Source: Burkholderiaceae bacterium (lineage in GTDB: Bacteria > Pseudomonadota > Gammaproteobacteria > Burkholderiales > Burkholderiaceae). From it: DNA of 64,000 nt. The notes under the pieces were generated by a model that was not told the DNA's origin, ran no database searches, and was given only the letters and a program-made list of their open reading frames with translations. Below are positions 27,484 through 35,772 of this stretch, piece after piece. The stretch is from the NCBI GenBank assembly GCA_018261955.1, contig JAGTRK010000006.1:1-64000 (forward strand), in the 5' to 3' direction. Position 1 is the stretch's first letter; the number at the start of each line of letters is the position of its first letter. The translations under genes were made by a program, and so were the position numbers.

Positions 27484-28038
27484 ATGGCACGTACCCCATC
27501 GAATATGCTCGCCCTTTCGACACCCGCGCCTGACTTCGCCCTTCTCGAACCCGCGACAGGGCAAACCGTGCGCTTATCCGACTTTATCGGTAAACCCATA
27601 CTCATCGCTTTCATCTGTAACCACTGTCCCTATGTCATCCAAATCCGCGAGGTGTTTGCGCAGATGGCAAGGGAGTACCAACATCGCGGCGTGGCTGTGG
27701 TGGCGATTAATTCAAACGATGTGGTCAATTACCCCGATGACAGCCCCGAAAACATAGTACGTGCGGTCAAAGCATTTGGCTACACCTTTCCCTATTTATT
27801 TGACGAAACACAAAACATCGCCCGCGCCTACCAAGCCGCTTGCACACCCGATTTATATGTGTTTGATGCCAACCACCGCCTGTACTACCGCGGGCAGTTT
27901 GACGATGCGCGCCCAGTCAATGATGTGCCTGTCACTGGTGCGGATTTACGCCACGCTTTGGACAGTCTGCTCGCCAACCTACCCGCGCCAGAGGCTCAAA
28001 AACCATCGCTGGGCTGTAATATCAAATGGAAAGAATAA
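27484..28038 (+). CDS. Thioredoxin-family (AhpC/TSA-like) protein
   Basis: The 184-residue cytoplasmic protein has a peroxiredoxin/thioredoxin-like fold: APDFALLEPATGQTVRLSDF, then FICNHCPYV with a CNHC redox pair at residues 45 and 48. The C-terminal part reads TPDLYVFDANHRLYYRGQFDDARP. This pattern matches the widespread family annotated as 'thioredoxin family protein', thought to be thiol-disulfide or peroxide active. There is no signal peptide. It sits 26 bp after cca. Confidence 0.85.
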   Translation: MARTPSNMLALSTPAPDFALLEPATGQTVRLSDFIGKPILIAFICNHCPYVIQIREVFAQMAREYQHRGVAVVAINSNDVVNYPDDSPENIVRAVKAFGYTFPYLFDETQNIARAYQAACTPDLYVFDANHRLYYRGQFDDARPVNDVPVTGADLRHALDSLLANLPAPEAQKPSLGCNIKWKE

Positions 28039-28153
28039 ACACGCATCCAGTTGACAATCAAATATTGAGTAGTGAAGTGGGCTCATGGGGCGGCAAGTGG
28101 TGTAAAATTATCGCCACCCAAAACAGATTTCAGATTTTTAAAAGAACACGCCC

Positions 28154-29086
28154 ATGAATACTTTAGACCAACTCAAGCAATACACCACCGTTGTCGCCGA
28201 CACGGGTGATTTTCAGTCCATCGCGCAGTTTTTGCCACAAGACGCAACCACCAATCCGTCGTTGATTCTTAAAGCGGTGCAGAAACCTGAGTATCAACCT
28301 TTGTTTGAATCCACCGTCAAAGCACATCGAAACGAGTCAGTTGGCGACATTATGAACCATGTGTTGGTGGCGTTTGGACTTGAGATTCTCAAACTTATCC
28401 CAGGGCGGGTATCGACTGAGGTCGATGCGCGTTTGTCGTTTGACACCGATGCCACGGTTGAAAAAGCGCAAAAAGTCATCGCACTGTTTGAAGCGCAAGG
28501 CATCTCGCGTGAACGCATCCTCATCAAAATCGCCGCCACTTGGGAAGGCATTGCGGCCGCGAAAATTCTGGAAGCGCAAGGTATTCATACCAATTTGACC
28601 TTGATGTTTAGCCTGACCCAAGCTGTTGCTTGTGCAGATGCCAAAGTCACACTGATTTCGCCCTTCGTCGGACGGATTTATGATTGGTTCAAGAAACAAA
28701 CAGGCATCGAATATGACCAAACCAACGACCCTGGCGTGGCATCGGTGCGTACCATTTATAATTATTACAAAAAATTCGGTATTCCCACGCAAGTCATGGG
28801 CGCAAGTTTTCGCAATATCGGGCAGATTTTGGGTTTGGCAGGTTGTGATTTATTGACCATTTCGCCTGACCTGCTCAAACAATTACAGAGTTTGAACCAG
28901 CCACTTATACCTGCACTGAGCGTGGCAGAGGCGCAATTGCAAAACATCCACACAATCGAATTAAATGAATCGACATTCCGTTTATCATTGAACAACGACG
29001 CGATGGCAAATGAAAAACTCGCTGAAGGCATTCGCCTGTTCTGCGCTGACACAGAAAAATTGGTTCAGTTGATTGAACAGGTGTAA
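28154..29086 (+). CDS. tal: Transaldolase
   Basis: Transaldolase moves a dihydroxyacetone unit between sugar phosphates in the non-oxidative pentose-phosphate pathway. The 310-residue protein is the classical TalB type: TVVADTGDF with the catalytic Asp, [24 protein letters not shown], and the Schiff-base lysine at residue 125 in [26 protein letters not shown] is also typical. A bidirectional hairpin follows. Confidence 0.97.
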   Translation: MNTLDQLKQYTTVVADTGDFQSIAQFLPQDATTNPSLILKAVQKPEYQPLFESTVKAHRNESVGDIMNHVLVAFGLEILKLIPGRVSTEVDARLSFDTDATVEKAQKVIALFEAQGISRERILIKIAATWEGIAAAKILEAQGIHTNLTLMFSLTQAVACADAKVTLISPFVGRIYDWFKKQTGIEYDQTNDPGVASVRTIYNYYKKFGIPTQVMGASFRNIGQILGLAGCDLLTISPDLLKQLQSLNQPLIPALSVAEAQLQNIHTIELNESTFRLSLNNDAMANEKLAEGIRLFCADTEKLVQLIEQV

Positions 29087-29122
29087 AAAACAATAGACTG
29101 ACCATTTCGTGTACTAAAAATA

Positions 29123-29149
29123 AAAAGCAGACCTTGATGATCTGCTTTT
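29123..29149. terminator. Bidirectional terminator between tal and tRNA-Leu
   Basis: AAAAGCAGA/TCTGCTTTT forms a 9-bp stem with A-run on one side and T-run on the other. It can end tal (rightward) and the tRNA gene (leftward), which converge here. Confidence 0.85.
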
Positions 29150-29156
29150 CATAAAA

Positions 29157-29241
29157 TGGTGCCCAGAAGAGGACTCGAACCTCCACACCCGAAGGCACAT
29201 GGACCTGAACCATGCGCGTCTACCAATTCCGCCACCTGGGC
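29157..29241 (-). tRNA. tRNA-Leu (anticodon CAG)
   Basis: The 85-nt gene starts GCCCAGG and ends CCTGGGC-complement plus encoded CCA. It has the D-arm TGGCGGAATTGGTAGACGCG typical of tRNA-Leu, anticodon stem-loop CATGG-TTCAGGT-CCATG with CAG at 34-36, a long variable arm (TGCCTTCGGGTG, class II) and the T-loop GGTTCGAGTCC. Confidence 0.97.
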
Positions 29242-29378
29242 TTTACTTGAAGAATGGACATTTTCACACGTTGGACACATTTTTGATGTATTGTGTGAAC
29301 ACTGCACCTTCAATGCGGTTCGCATTATAGCGCGTTTGCATGTCGCAAGCACGCTTGTTTTAACTTTATTTGTCAACA

Positions 29379-31934
29379 ATGAAATCTAATTCCAAAAAAA
29401 ACACTTCTAAAAATAATACTCAAAAAAACAGTATAACGACAGAGCATTCTGTCTCAAACACAAACCATCGTGCAAAAAAAACGACTCAACCAGCCGCGCT
29501 ATTGACTGCTCGAGCATCCAATCCGCCTGCCACACAACCAGCGAATTTGCCCAAGCCCATGAGCAAACCCCAAGGCACACGCATTGACAAAATGGCAGGT
29601 TTGCCATCTAAATCAACCATTTTCGATGTGATTTTCACGCACGCCAATGTCTATAGAAAACCTATCAATATGCTCGCGCTCGCGCAAGAGTTGGATGTGC
29701 CACCGACCAAAGTATCGGGTTTGCAAGTGGTCGTTGAGCAATTGACCGCATCAGGTGATATTAAAATGTCGCCCAAAGGTTTGCTCACGCCCAACAGCGA
29801 GCAAAATTTGGTGCGCGGTGTCCTGCAATCACACAAAGACGGTTACGGTTTTGTCAACAATCCCGATGGCGAAGATGTGTTTGTCAATGAGCGTAATATG
29901 AACGGCGCGTGGCATGGTGACAAAGTCGCCGTGCGCATCATCGGTACAGCGCGCAATGGCAAACGCGAAGGCGATGTGGTCGAAGTGACCGAGCGTCGCT
30001 TTGCGCAAGTGGTCGGGCATTTGCTGCGTGAAAACGGCGTGTGGTTGGTCAGCCCCGATGATGTGCGCTTGCGCACTGATATTTTGGTCGATGCGTCTGA
30101 ACTCAAGGGCGCAACCGTCAATCAAATCGTGGTCGTGGCGCTGACCGAATACGGCAATCAATACACCCTCCCGACAGGACGCATCGTTGAAGTACTTGGT
30201 AATGCGGACGATGCGGGTATGGAAATCGAAATCGCAGTGCGTAAATTTGACATTCCGCACGTGTTCTCGCCCGCTACCGAGCGACAAACCGCACAGTTGC
30301 CCGACACGGTTTTAGAGTCCGACTTAAAAGGTCGTGTGGACTTGCGCGATGTGCCACTGGTCACGATTGACGGTGAGGATGCGCGCGACTTTGATGATGC
30401 GGTGTATTGCGAGCCCATCAAATCTGGGCGGAAAACCACAGGTTACCGTTTGATTGTGGCGATTGCTGACGTGAGCCATTATGTGCAGGACAAAACCCCG
30501 TTGAATGAGGACGCGATTTTGCGCTCAACCAGTGTGTACTTCCCGCGTCGCGTGATTCCGATGTTGCCTGAAAAATTGTCCAATGGTTTGTGCTCACTCA
30601 ACCCGCACGTCGATAGGCTGTGTATGGTGGCTGACATGGTGCTTGATTTGGATGGACACGTCACTGCGTATCAATTCTACCCTGCGGTGATACACTCGCA
30701 AGCACGTTTGACCTACACGCAGGTGTGGGAATATTTGTCTGAAGGCACGGGCGTGCTTGCCAATGAACACAAAGCGGTTGCGCCACACATCAAAAACCTC
30801 TACGCACTGTTTCACCTACAACTGCAATCGCGTGGACTGCGCGGTGCGATGGAATTTGAGACAACCGAGACTTATATTGTCTCGGATGAAAATGGCAAAA
30901 TCAAAGAAATTCTGCCACGCACGCGCAACGATGCGCACCGTTTGATTGAAGAATGTATGCTGTGCGCCAATGTCTGCGCGGCGGAGTTCATCGAACAAAG
31001 CGGACGCACGAGTTTGTACCGTGTGCATGAAGGCCCCACGCCTGAAAAACTCGAAATTCTGCGCAAAAACCTCATGATGGCAGGCTTGCGCATGGGTGGC
31101 GGTGACAAACCGACACCGCAAGACTACGCTGAAGTCATGCGCCAAGTGGTTGACCGACCCGATGCGCAAACTCTGCAAACTCTATTGCTGCGCTCGATGC
31201 AACAAGCGGTCTATGCACCCGACAACTTGGGGCATTTTGGTTTGGCGTATGCTGCCTACACGCATTTCACCTCGCCGATTCGCCGTTACCCTGATTTACT
31301 CATACACCGAACCATTAAGGCGATCTTGTTGGGGCAACGTTACACGCCGTCGCTTGAGGGGTTTACCCTGTTGGAAGACACGCGCAAAAAAACCAACGCA
31401 GTGGACAACGCCGTCAAACATGCCGACAAACAACACGCCCAACCCGATGCCCATCAAATGACTTGGCAACGTTTGGGTGAGCACACTTCAATGTGCGAAC
31501 GCCGTGCGGACGAGGCTTCGCGCGATGTGACCGCATGGCTCAAGTGCGAATATATGAAACAGTTCATCGGCGAAGTGATGGCGGGCAAAATCTCTGCGGT
31601 CACGCAGTTTGGCGCGTTTGTGACTTTGGATGCTGTGTATGTTGATGGCTTGATTCACATTTCTGAACTCGGTCAAGATTATTTTGAGTTTGATGAAGCG
31701 AGTTTTAGCCTCAAAGGACGCGCATCGGGCATGAGTTATCGCTTGGGCGATGCGGTCAGTGTACGCATTGCGGGGGTGGATTCGGACACGCGCAAGATTG
31801 ATTTTGTATTAGAAGGTGGTGTAAAAAAAGGCGATAAAGACAGTGCCCATAAAAATACGCGTGCTCAAAAATCCACCGCAAGTAAGTCCAACGATGCACC
31901 CAGCAAATCGCGCCGTGGTTCGCGCAGAAAATAA
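29379..31934 (+). CDS. rnr: Ribonuclease R
   Basis: RNase R is a processive 3'-5' exoribonuclease that degrades structured RNA and acts in RNA quality control. From the ATG at 29379 it has 851 residues. In order: a basic, low-complexity N-tail (Lys/Asn/Thr), a winged-helix domain (about 65-135), two cold-shock OB folds (GVLQSHKDGYGFVNNPDGEDVFV), the RNB catalytic domain with TIDGEDARDFDDAVY supplying the metal-binding Asp residues, an S1 domain (VTQFGAFVTLDAVYVDGLIHISEL), and a Lys/Ser-rich basic C-tail. A TTG three codons earlier is a less likely start. Confidence 0.96.
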   Translation: MKSNSKKNTSKNNTQKNSITTEHSVSNTNHRAKKTTQPAALLTARASNPPATQPANLPKPMSKPQGTRIDKMAGLPSKSTIFDVIFTHANVYRKPINMLALAQELDVPPTKVSGLQVVVEQLTASGDIKMSPKGLLTPNSEQNLVRGVLQSHKDGYGFVNNPDGEDVFVNERNMNGAWHGDKVAVRIIGTARNGKREGDVVEVTERRFAQVVGHLLRENGVWLVSPDDVRLRTDILVDASELKGATVNQIVVVALTEYGNQYTLPTGRIVEVLGNADDAGMEIEIAVRKFDIPHVFSPATERQTAQLPDTVLESDLKGRVDLRDVPLVTIDGEDARDFDDAVYCEPIKSGRKTTGYRLIVAIADVSHYVQDKTPLNEDAILRSTSVYFPRRVIPMLPEKLSNGLCSLNPHVDRLCMVADMVLDLDGHVTAYQFYPAVIHSQARLTYTQVWEYLSEGTGVLANEHKAVAPHIKNLYALFHLQLQSRGLRGAMEFETTETYIVSDENGKIKEILPRTRNDAHRLIEECMLCANVCAAEFIEQSGRTSLYRVHEGPTPEKLEILRKNLMMAGLRMGGGDKPTPQDYAEVMRQVVDRPDAQTLQTLLLRSMQQAVYAPDNLGHFGLAYAAYTHFTSPIRRYPDLLIHRTIKAILLGQRYTPSLEGFTLLEDTRKKTNAVDNAVKHADKQHAQPDAHQMTWQRLGEHTSMCERRADEASRDVTAWLKCEYMKQFIGEVMAGKISAVTQFGAFVTLDAVYVDGLIHISELGQDYFEFDEASFSLKGRASGMSYRLGDAVSVRIAGVDSDTRKIDFVLEGGVKKGDKDSAHKNTRAQKSTASKSNDAPSKSRRGSRRK

Positions 31935-31952
31935 ATCCACAACGATCAACAA

Positions 31953-31985
31953 AAAATGGGTGCGTTTAATGCACCCATTTTTTTA
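31953..31985. terminator. Terminator of rnr
   Basis: AAAATGGGTGC/GCACCCATTTT is an 11-bp stem with a 7-nt loop and T-run to the right. The A-run to the left lets it also serve the convergent lipoprotein gene. Confidence 0.9.
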
Positions 31986-32004
31986 ATCACCTAAATTCAC
32001 GCGA

Positions 32005-32349
32005 TTATTTCAGTAACTGCACCAAGCGCGCCTGTGTCCACTCACTCGCAGCAGGATAGAGCACCAAAAACCCTGTATTCACTTGCGCACTTTGTTGATA
32101 GACATGCCCGTCAAGCACAATGTTATAAGGCTCACCTTTTTTGGCGGTTGCCTCAAAAGTCTGAATGCCTTTGTCATTGAGCACAACCAGTAAATACGGT
32201 TGCGCATTTGCATTGCTTCCAAGATGGAATGAATGCACCAAAGTTTTATCAATTGCCACCGTGTTGCGCGCATCGACACTGGGCACAGTTTGGCAGCCCA
32301 ACAAACCCAAAGTCAATAACAATGCCAAGAAAAATTGTTTCAATATCAT
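32005..32349 (-). CDS. Small lipoprotein of unknown function
   Basis: The product has a lipoprotein signal peptide: short basic start, hydrophobic core FFLALLLTLG, lipobox LLGC, giving a mature protein of about 95 residues in the outer or inner membrane. The mature part (ending ...ASEWTQARLVQLLK) has no motif that I recognise. Start choice is open. The ATG at 32349 lies immediately behind GGAG, which is too close, so the in-frame TTG at 32343, six bases behind GGAG, may be the real start. Downstream of apt in the same direction (12 bp), probably the same transcript. Confidence 0.72.
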   Translation of the reverse strand: MILKQFFLALLLTLGLLGCQTVPSVDARNTVAIDKTLVHSFHLGSNANAQPYLLVVLNDKGIQTFEATAKKGEPYNIVLDGHVYQQSAQVNTGFLVLYPAASEWTQARLVQLLK

Positions 32350-32367
32350 CTCCAATCATAGTCCGTT

Positions 32368-32895
32368 TTAGGCAGGCACTTTCAAAATCGACTGACACTC
32401 ATAACCCGCCAGTTTTTCACGCCCACCCAAGCCGTCCAATTCGATTAAAAAACTCAACCCAACCACCTTGCCACCCATTTGTTTGACCAACTCGGTCACT
32501 GCGTGCGCTGTGCCACCCGTTGCTAGCAAATCATCGACAATCCATACATGCTCACCTGTTTTAATCGCATCGGTGTGAATTTCGAGTCTGTCTGTGCCGT
32601 ATTCTAAAGCATAGTCATGACCAATGCGGTTAAACGGCAGTTTATTCGGTTTGCGCACCGGCACAAAACCTGCGCCCAGTTCATACGCCACCGTCGGAGC
32701 GAAGATAAATCCGCGCGCTTCCGTGCCGATCACTTTATCAATTTTCAGACCTTCACAATGCGCGAGCATCCTTTGAATAATCGCTTGTAAGCCCTCAGGG
32801 TGTTGCAATGCGGTGGTGATGTCGTAAAACAAAATCCCTTTTTTGGGATAGTCAGGAATTTTGCGCACCAGCGCGAGCAGTTCAGTATCGTTCAT
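32368..32895 (-). CDS. apt: Adenine phosphoribosyltransferase
   Basis: Apt salvages adenine to AMP using PRPP. The 175-residue product from the ATG at 32895 has IRKIPDYPKKGILFYDIT-like opening, the base-binding region VIGTEARGFIFAPTVAYELGAGFVPVRKPNKLP, and the PRPP motif VWIVDDLLATGGTA. The ATG follows the lplT stop codon with a single base between, so translation is likely coupled; an eight-residue longer frame overlaps lplT and is less likely. Confidence 0.95.
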   Translation of the reverse strand: MNDTELLALVRKIPDYPKKGILFYDITTALQHPEGLQAIIQRMLAHCEGLKIDKVIGTEARGFIFAPTVAYELGAGFVPVRKPNKLPFNRIGHDYALEYGTDRLEIHTDAIKTGEHVWIVDDLLATGGTAHAVTELVKQMGGKVVGLSFLIELDGLGGREKLAGYECQSILKVPA

Positions 32896-32896
32896 T

Positions 32897-34159
32897 TCAG
32901 TGTTCAGGAATTTCATCAATCAGGGCATCGGCGTTGTAGTACTTGCGGTTGTACAAATACCAAACATAAAACAGCGCCATCAATACGGTAATCAATACAA
33001 TAAAAATCACAATCGATTGGTGCAGCGACATGCCCGCGCTTTTGAGCAAATAATACACGCCGAGCATAATGAGTATGGATAAGTTTTCGTTGAAGTTTTG
33101 CACCGCAATCGAGTGCCCTGCTGAGAGCAAAGTATAACCACGATGTTGCAACATGGCATTCATCGGCACGAGGAAAAACCCCGCCAATGCACCAATGCCA
33201 ATCATCAACGGAAACGCTAACCAGACCGAGCGTATCCATAACATGGTGATGAGTGAAATACCAACAAACATCCCAATCGGAATCACGCGTGTGGCTTTAC
33301 GCATCGAGATAAAACGCGCCGCCAAGACTGCGCCGATGGTACTGCCCACGCCAACAAATGCTTGCATGTATGAGGCTTCTTTTAGATTTTTACCCAAATC
33401 AATCTGCGCCCAATCGAGCACGATAAACTGCATCACCGCTGCCACCCCCCACAGCAACGTGGTAATCGCCAAAGTGATTTGTCCCAACTTATCTGTCCAA
33501 AGGATTTTTGAACTTTGCACAAAATCTTTGACCAATAAAACAGGATGAATGTGTTGGTCGCGATAGCGTTTGCCCGTATCAGGAATCATTTTATTGAGAA
33601 TCGCTGCAACACCATACACGCCACAAACAAAGGCAATCGCGGTCAAGGCAGGCGACAGCGTCCATGCTGGGTGACGCGCGATGACCCATTCATGCAAACC
33701 CGTTGAGGACAAAAAGCCACCCAATACCGTACCAAAAATAATCGACAGCACAGTTAAAGCCTCAATCCAACCATTCGCAGCGACCAATTTATTCGCGGGT
33801 ACAATTTCAGTCACAATCCCATATTTGGCGGGCGAGTACGCCGCCGCGCCCAAACCGACAATCACCATTGCCATCATCGGCGACACGCCCACGAGCATGA
33901 TCGCGCAGCCAAACACTTTAATCAGATTGGTGATGAACATCACCGAGCCTTTGGGACGTGAATCCGCAAACGCACCCACGAACGGCGCGAGCACCACATA
34001 AGCCACGGTAAAGAAAAATTTCAGCAGGGGTTCTTGTGAGCCAGGGTTGGGATTGTTCAGTATTTCGCGCAACAACGCGATACACGCCAAAATCAGGGCA
34101 TTGTCCGCCAAAGATGAAAAAAACTGAGCCGCTAAAACCGTGTAAAAGGAACGCTTCAT
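32897..34159 (-). CDS. lplT: Lysophospholipid transporter LplT (MFS)
   Basis: LplT flips lysophospholipids across the inner membrane for re-acylation. From the ATG at 34159 the protein has 420 residues and about 12 spans. Family features are SFYTVLAAQFFSSLADNALILA at the start, VAYVVLAPFVGAFADSRPKG and SPAKYGIVTEIVP. The acyltransferase domain (Aas) that is fused to it in some species is absent. It is first in an operon with apt and a small lipoprotein. The frame upstream to 34192 has no support. Confidence 0.9.
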   Translation of the reverse strand: MKRSFYTVLAAQFFSSLADNALILACIALLREILNNPNPGSQEPLLKFFFTVAYVVLAPFVGAFADSRPKGSVMFITNLIKVFGCAIMLVGVSPMMAMVIVGLGAAAYSPAKYGIVTEIVPANKLVAANGWIEALTVLSIIFGTVLGGFLSSTGLHEWVIARHPAWTLSPALTAIAFVCGVYGVAAILNKMIPDTGKRYRDQHIHPVLLVKDFVQSSKILWTDKLGQITLAITTLLWGVAAVMQFIVLDWAQIDLGKNLKEASYMQAFVGVGSTIGAVLAARFISMRKATRVIPIGMFVGISLITMLWIRSVWLAFPLMIGIGALAGFFLVPMNAMLQHRGYTLLSAGHSIAVQNFNENLSILIMLGVYYLLKSAGMSLHQSIVIFIVLITVLMALFYVWYLYNRKYYNADALIDEIPEH

Positions 34160-34320
34160 AATGATTGGGTTGCAACGGCTGTTTGGTCTCAAATCGGATA
34201 ACTAAAACAGTCGCAAAACGATATCCGTCATGGTGACTTTATAACACATTTTGCCTGTACACGCTGATGGTTTAAATGATTTAATGCGTCTTTAAGCCAC
34301 AAAACGTCCTGCTGACTTCA

Positions 34321-34422
34321 TCACACAACATCCAATAACTGACGCAAGTTCAAAGCAACAAACCACCCAACTGTACCCCCACCGATAATCATAATCCGTT
34401 TTGCAGATGAAATATCAATCAT
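34321..34422 (-). pseudogene. N-terminal remnant of a flavin-dependent (tryptophan-halogenase-like) enzyme
   Basis: A strong ribosome site (AAGGAG) precedes an ATG at 34422 that encodes 33 residues before a stop. They include RIMIIGGGTVGWFVALNL, the FAD-binding GxGxxG plus GW signature of tryptophan halogenases. The rest of the ~500-residue enzyme is missing. Downstream, another frame reads SQQDVLWLKDALNHL, perhaps an eroded piece. The remaining ~160 bp up to lplT show nothing further. Confidence 0.6.
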
Positions 34423-34451
34423 TAAATAAACTCCTTATTGCCTTATTAAAA

Positions 34452-34477
34452 AAACCTTCCCCAATTGAGGAAGGTTT
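34452..34477 (-). terminator. Terminator downstream of the OmpA-family gene
   Basis: AAACCTTCC/GGAAGGTTT is a 9-bp stem with an 8-nt loop, followed on the minus strand by seven T residues. It is placed about 150 bp after the OmpA-family stop. Confidence 0.8.
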
Positions 34478-34623
34478 ATGAGAAATGGGATAAATTTGAA
34501 CATTCATAAAAAAATTCAAGGCACACCATACTCCCTTTTAGCACCACTTTTTGGCTCATTCCGCACCGTTCCCACCCAGCATGTGGGGTGAGAACACACA
34601 CAAAAACCAATTGCCATCGAATA

Positions 34624-35460
34624 CTACCGTTTCACACCTTGCACAAAAAACTCAATCCGACGATTGTCTTTCAAACATTCCTTGAGCGCGTACTCGCTCA
34701 AAGTGGACGAACATTGCTTCACAGGTTGTGACTCACCCGCACCTTCAACAACAATTCTATTGGCAGACAGTCCACTAGCGACAAGAATATTTTTCACAGT
34801 TTGGGCTCTTTTTTGCGACAACGCCTGATTATAAGCCTCAGAACCGAGGTAATCCGTGTGTCCAACCACACGAATCACATCATAACTTTGGTAATCTTTG
34901 GCAATTTTTTGAGCGATGACAGCGATTTGCTCTTTGCCATTGTTGTACATTTCATCGGCTTGAAACTTACCAAAATGGAACAACGCATCACCGCTGAGCG
35001 TATAGTCTGCCGCTGAGGTCATACCGCACGATGCTGTTTTTCCATCGTTGCCTGTGATGTCAAATGCTTTTGAAGTCACCAACGTCCCATCCGCATAGAT
35101 ATCCACGCGATTGGAACCCACGATTGAAGGCTGTGACTTAATCCAAAACCACATATGATGCACATCTCTTTTAAGGTGGGTTTTAATGGCATCGGACTTT
35201 AATGCTCTTTGACTGTACATATTGCCACAATGATACCATCTGGCTTCCAATGTTTGAGGGTAGTCTTGATGTTCATCCAAATCGCTGATGGTGACAAAAG
35301 CGTTGACCTGCTCGTTGACCGAAAAAGTCGAACTCTGTGCGATCGCCTCGCTCCACTCTTTCTTATCAACACCGTGTGTGGTGATGACATCATATTGAAC
35401 CGCTTGAGCCTGCGCTGCAAACACCCAAGCCAACGCCGCGAAAAAAGATTTTATATTCAT
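34624..35460 (-). CDS. OmpA-family protein with an N-terminal DUF2914-like region
   Basis: The 278-residue protein from ATG 35460 (AAGGA upstream) starts with a signal peptide MNIKSFFAALAWVFAAQAQA. Residues ~25-145 form a beta-rich region with WYHCGNMYSQRAL...HHMWFWIKSQPSIVGSNRVDIYADG, which resembles DUF2914. The C-terminal ~110 residues are an OmpA peptidoglycan-binding domain: DVIRVVGHTDYLGSEAYNQALSQKRAQTVKNIL with the conserved TD and R, ending DNRRIEFFV. It lies downstream of the giant adhesin gene and could help hold it to the cell wall; that link is only positional. Confidence 0.85.
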   Translation of the reverse strand: MNIKSFFAALAWVFAAQAQAVQYDVITTHGVDKKEWSEAIAQSSTFSVNEQVNAFVTISDLDEHQDYPQTLEARWYHCGNMYSQRALKSDAIKTHLKRDVHHMWFWIKSQPSIVGSNRVDIYADGTLVTSKAFDITGNDGKTASCGMTSAADYTLSGDALFHFGKFQADEMYNNGKEQIAVIAQKIAKDYQSYDVIRVVGHTDYLGSEAYNQALSQKRAQTVKNILVASGLSANRIVVEGAGESQPVKQCSSTLSEYALKECLKDNRRIEFFVQGVKR

Positions 35461-35528
35461 GGTCATTCCTTTCAAATTATTTTATATCAATGAAACCTTT
35501 GCAGAACCACATTAAAAGCCTTTTGGAA

Positions 35529-35561
35529 TTTTTTAAGTCTTTGATTTTCAAGACTTAAAAA
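35529..35561. terminator. Hairpin between the OmpA-family and adhesin genes
   Basis: TTTTTAAGTCTT and AAGACTTAAAAA form a 12-bp AT-rich stem around an 8-nt loop, with T/A runs at both ends. It could end leftward transcription of the adhesin gene, 210 bp upstream. Confidence 0.6.
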
Positions 35562-35772
35562 TCGTCAAAATGCCTAAAAGAAAGGTTGTGCAAAGGTTTC
35601 TCAATCTCTACAAAACCAAGGAGACTTGACACAACCCAAACCTTAACAAAGAGCCAATAGGCTTCCAAGCGCGTTTGTACTCATGTCACTCATTGCAATT
35701 GCATCGGTTTGAGTGCCGTCCATCTGTGCAAACCCCCGCACAGACCCACCACACCCAAACCGCTCACCCCAT

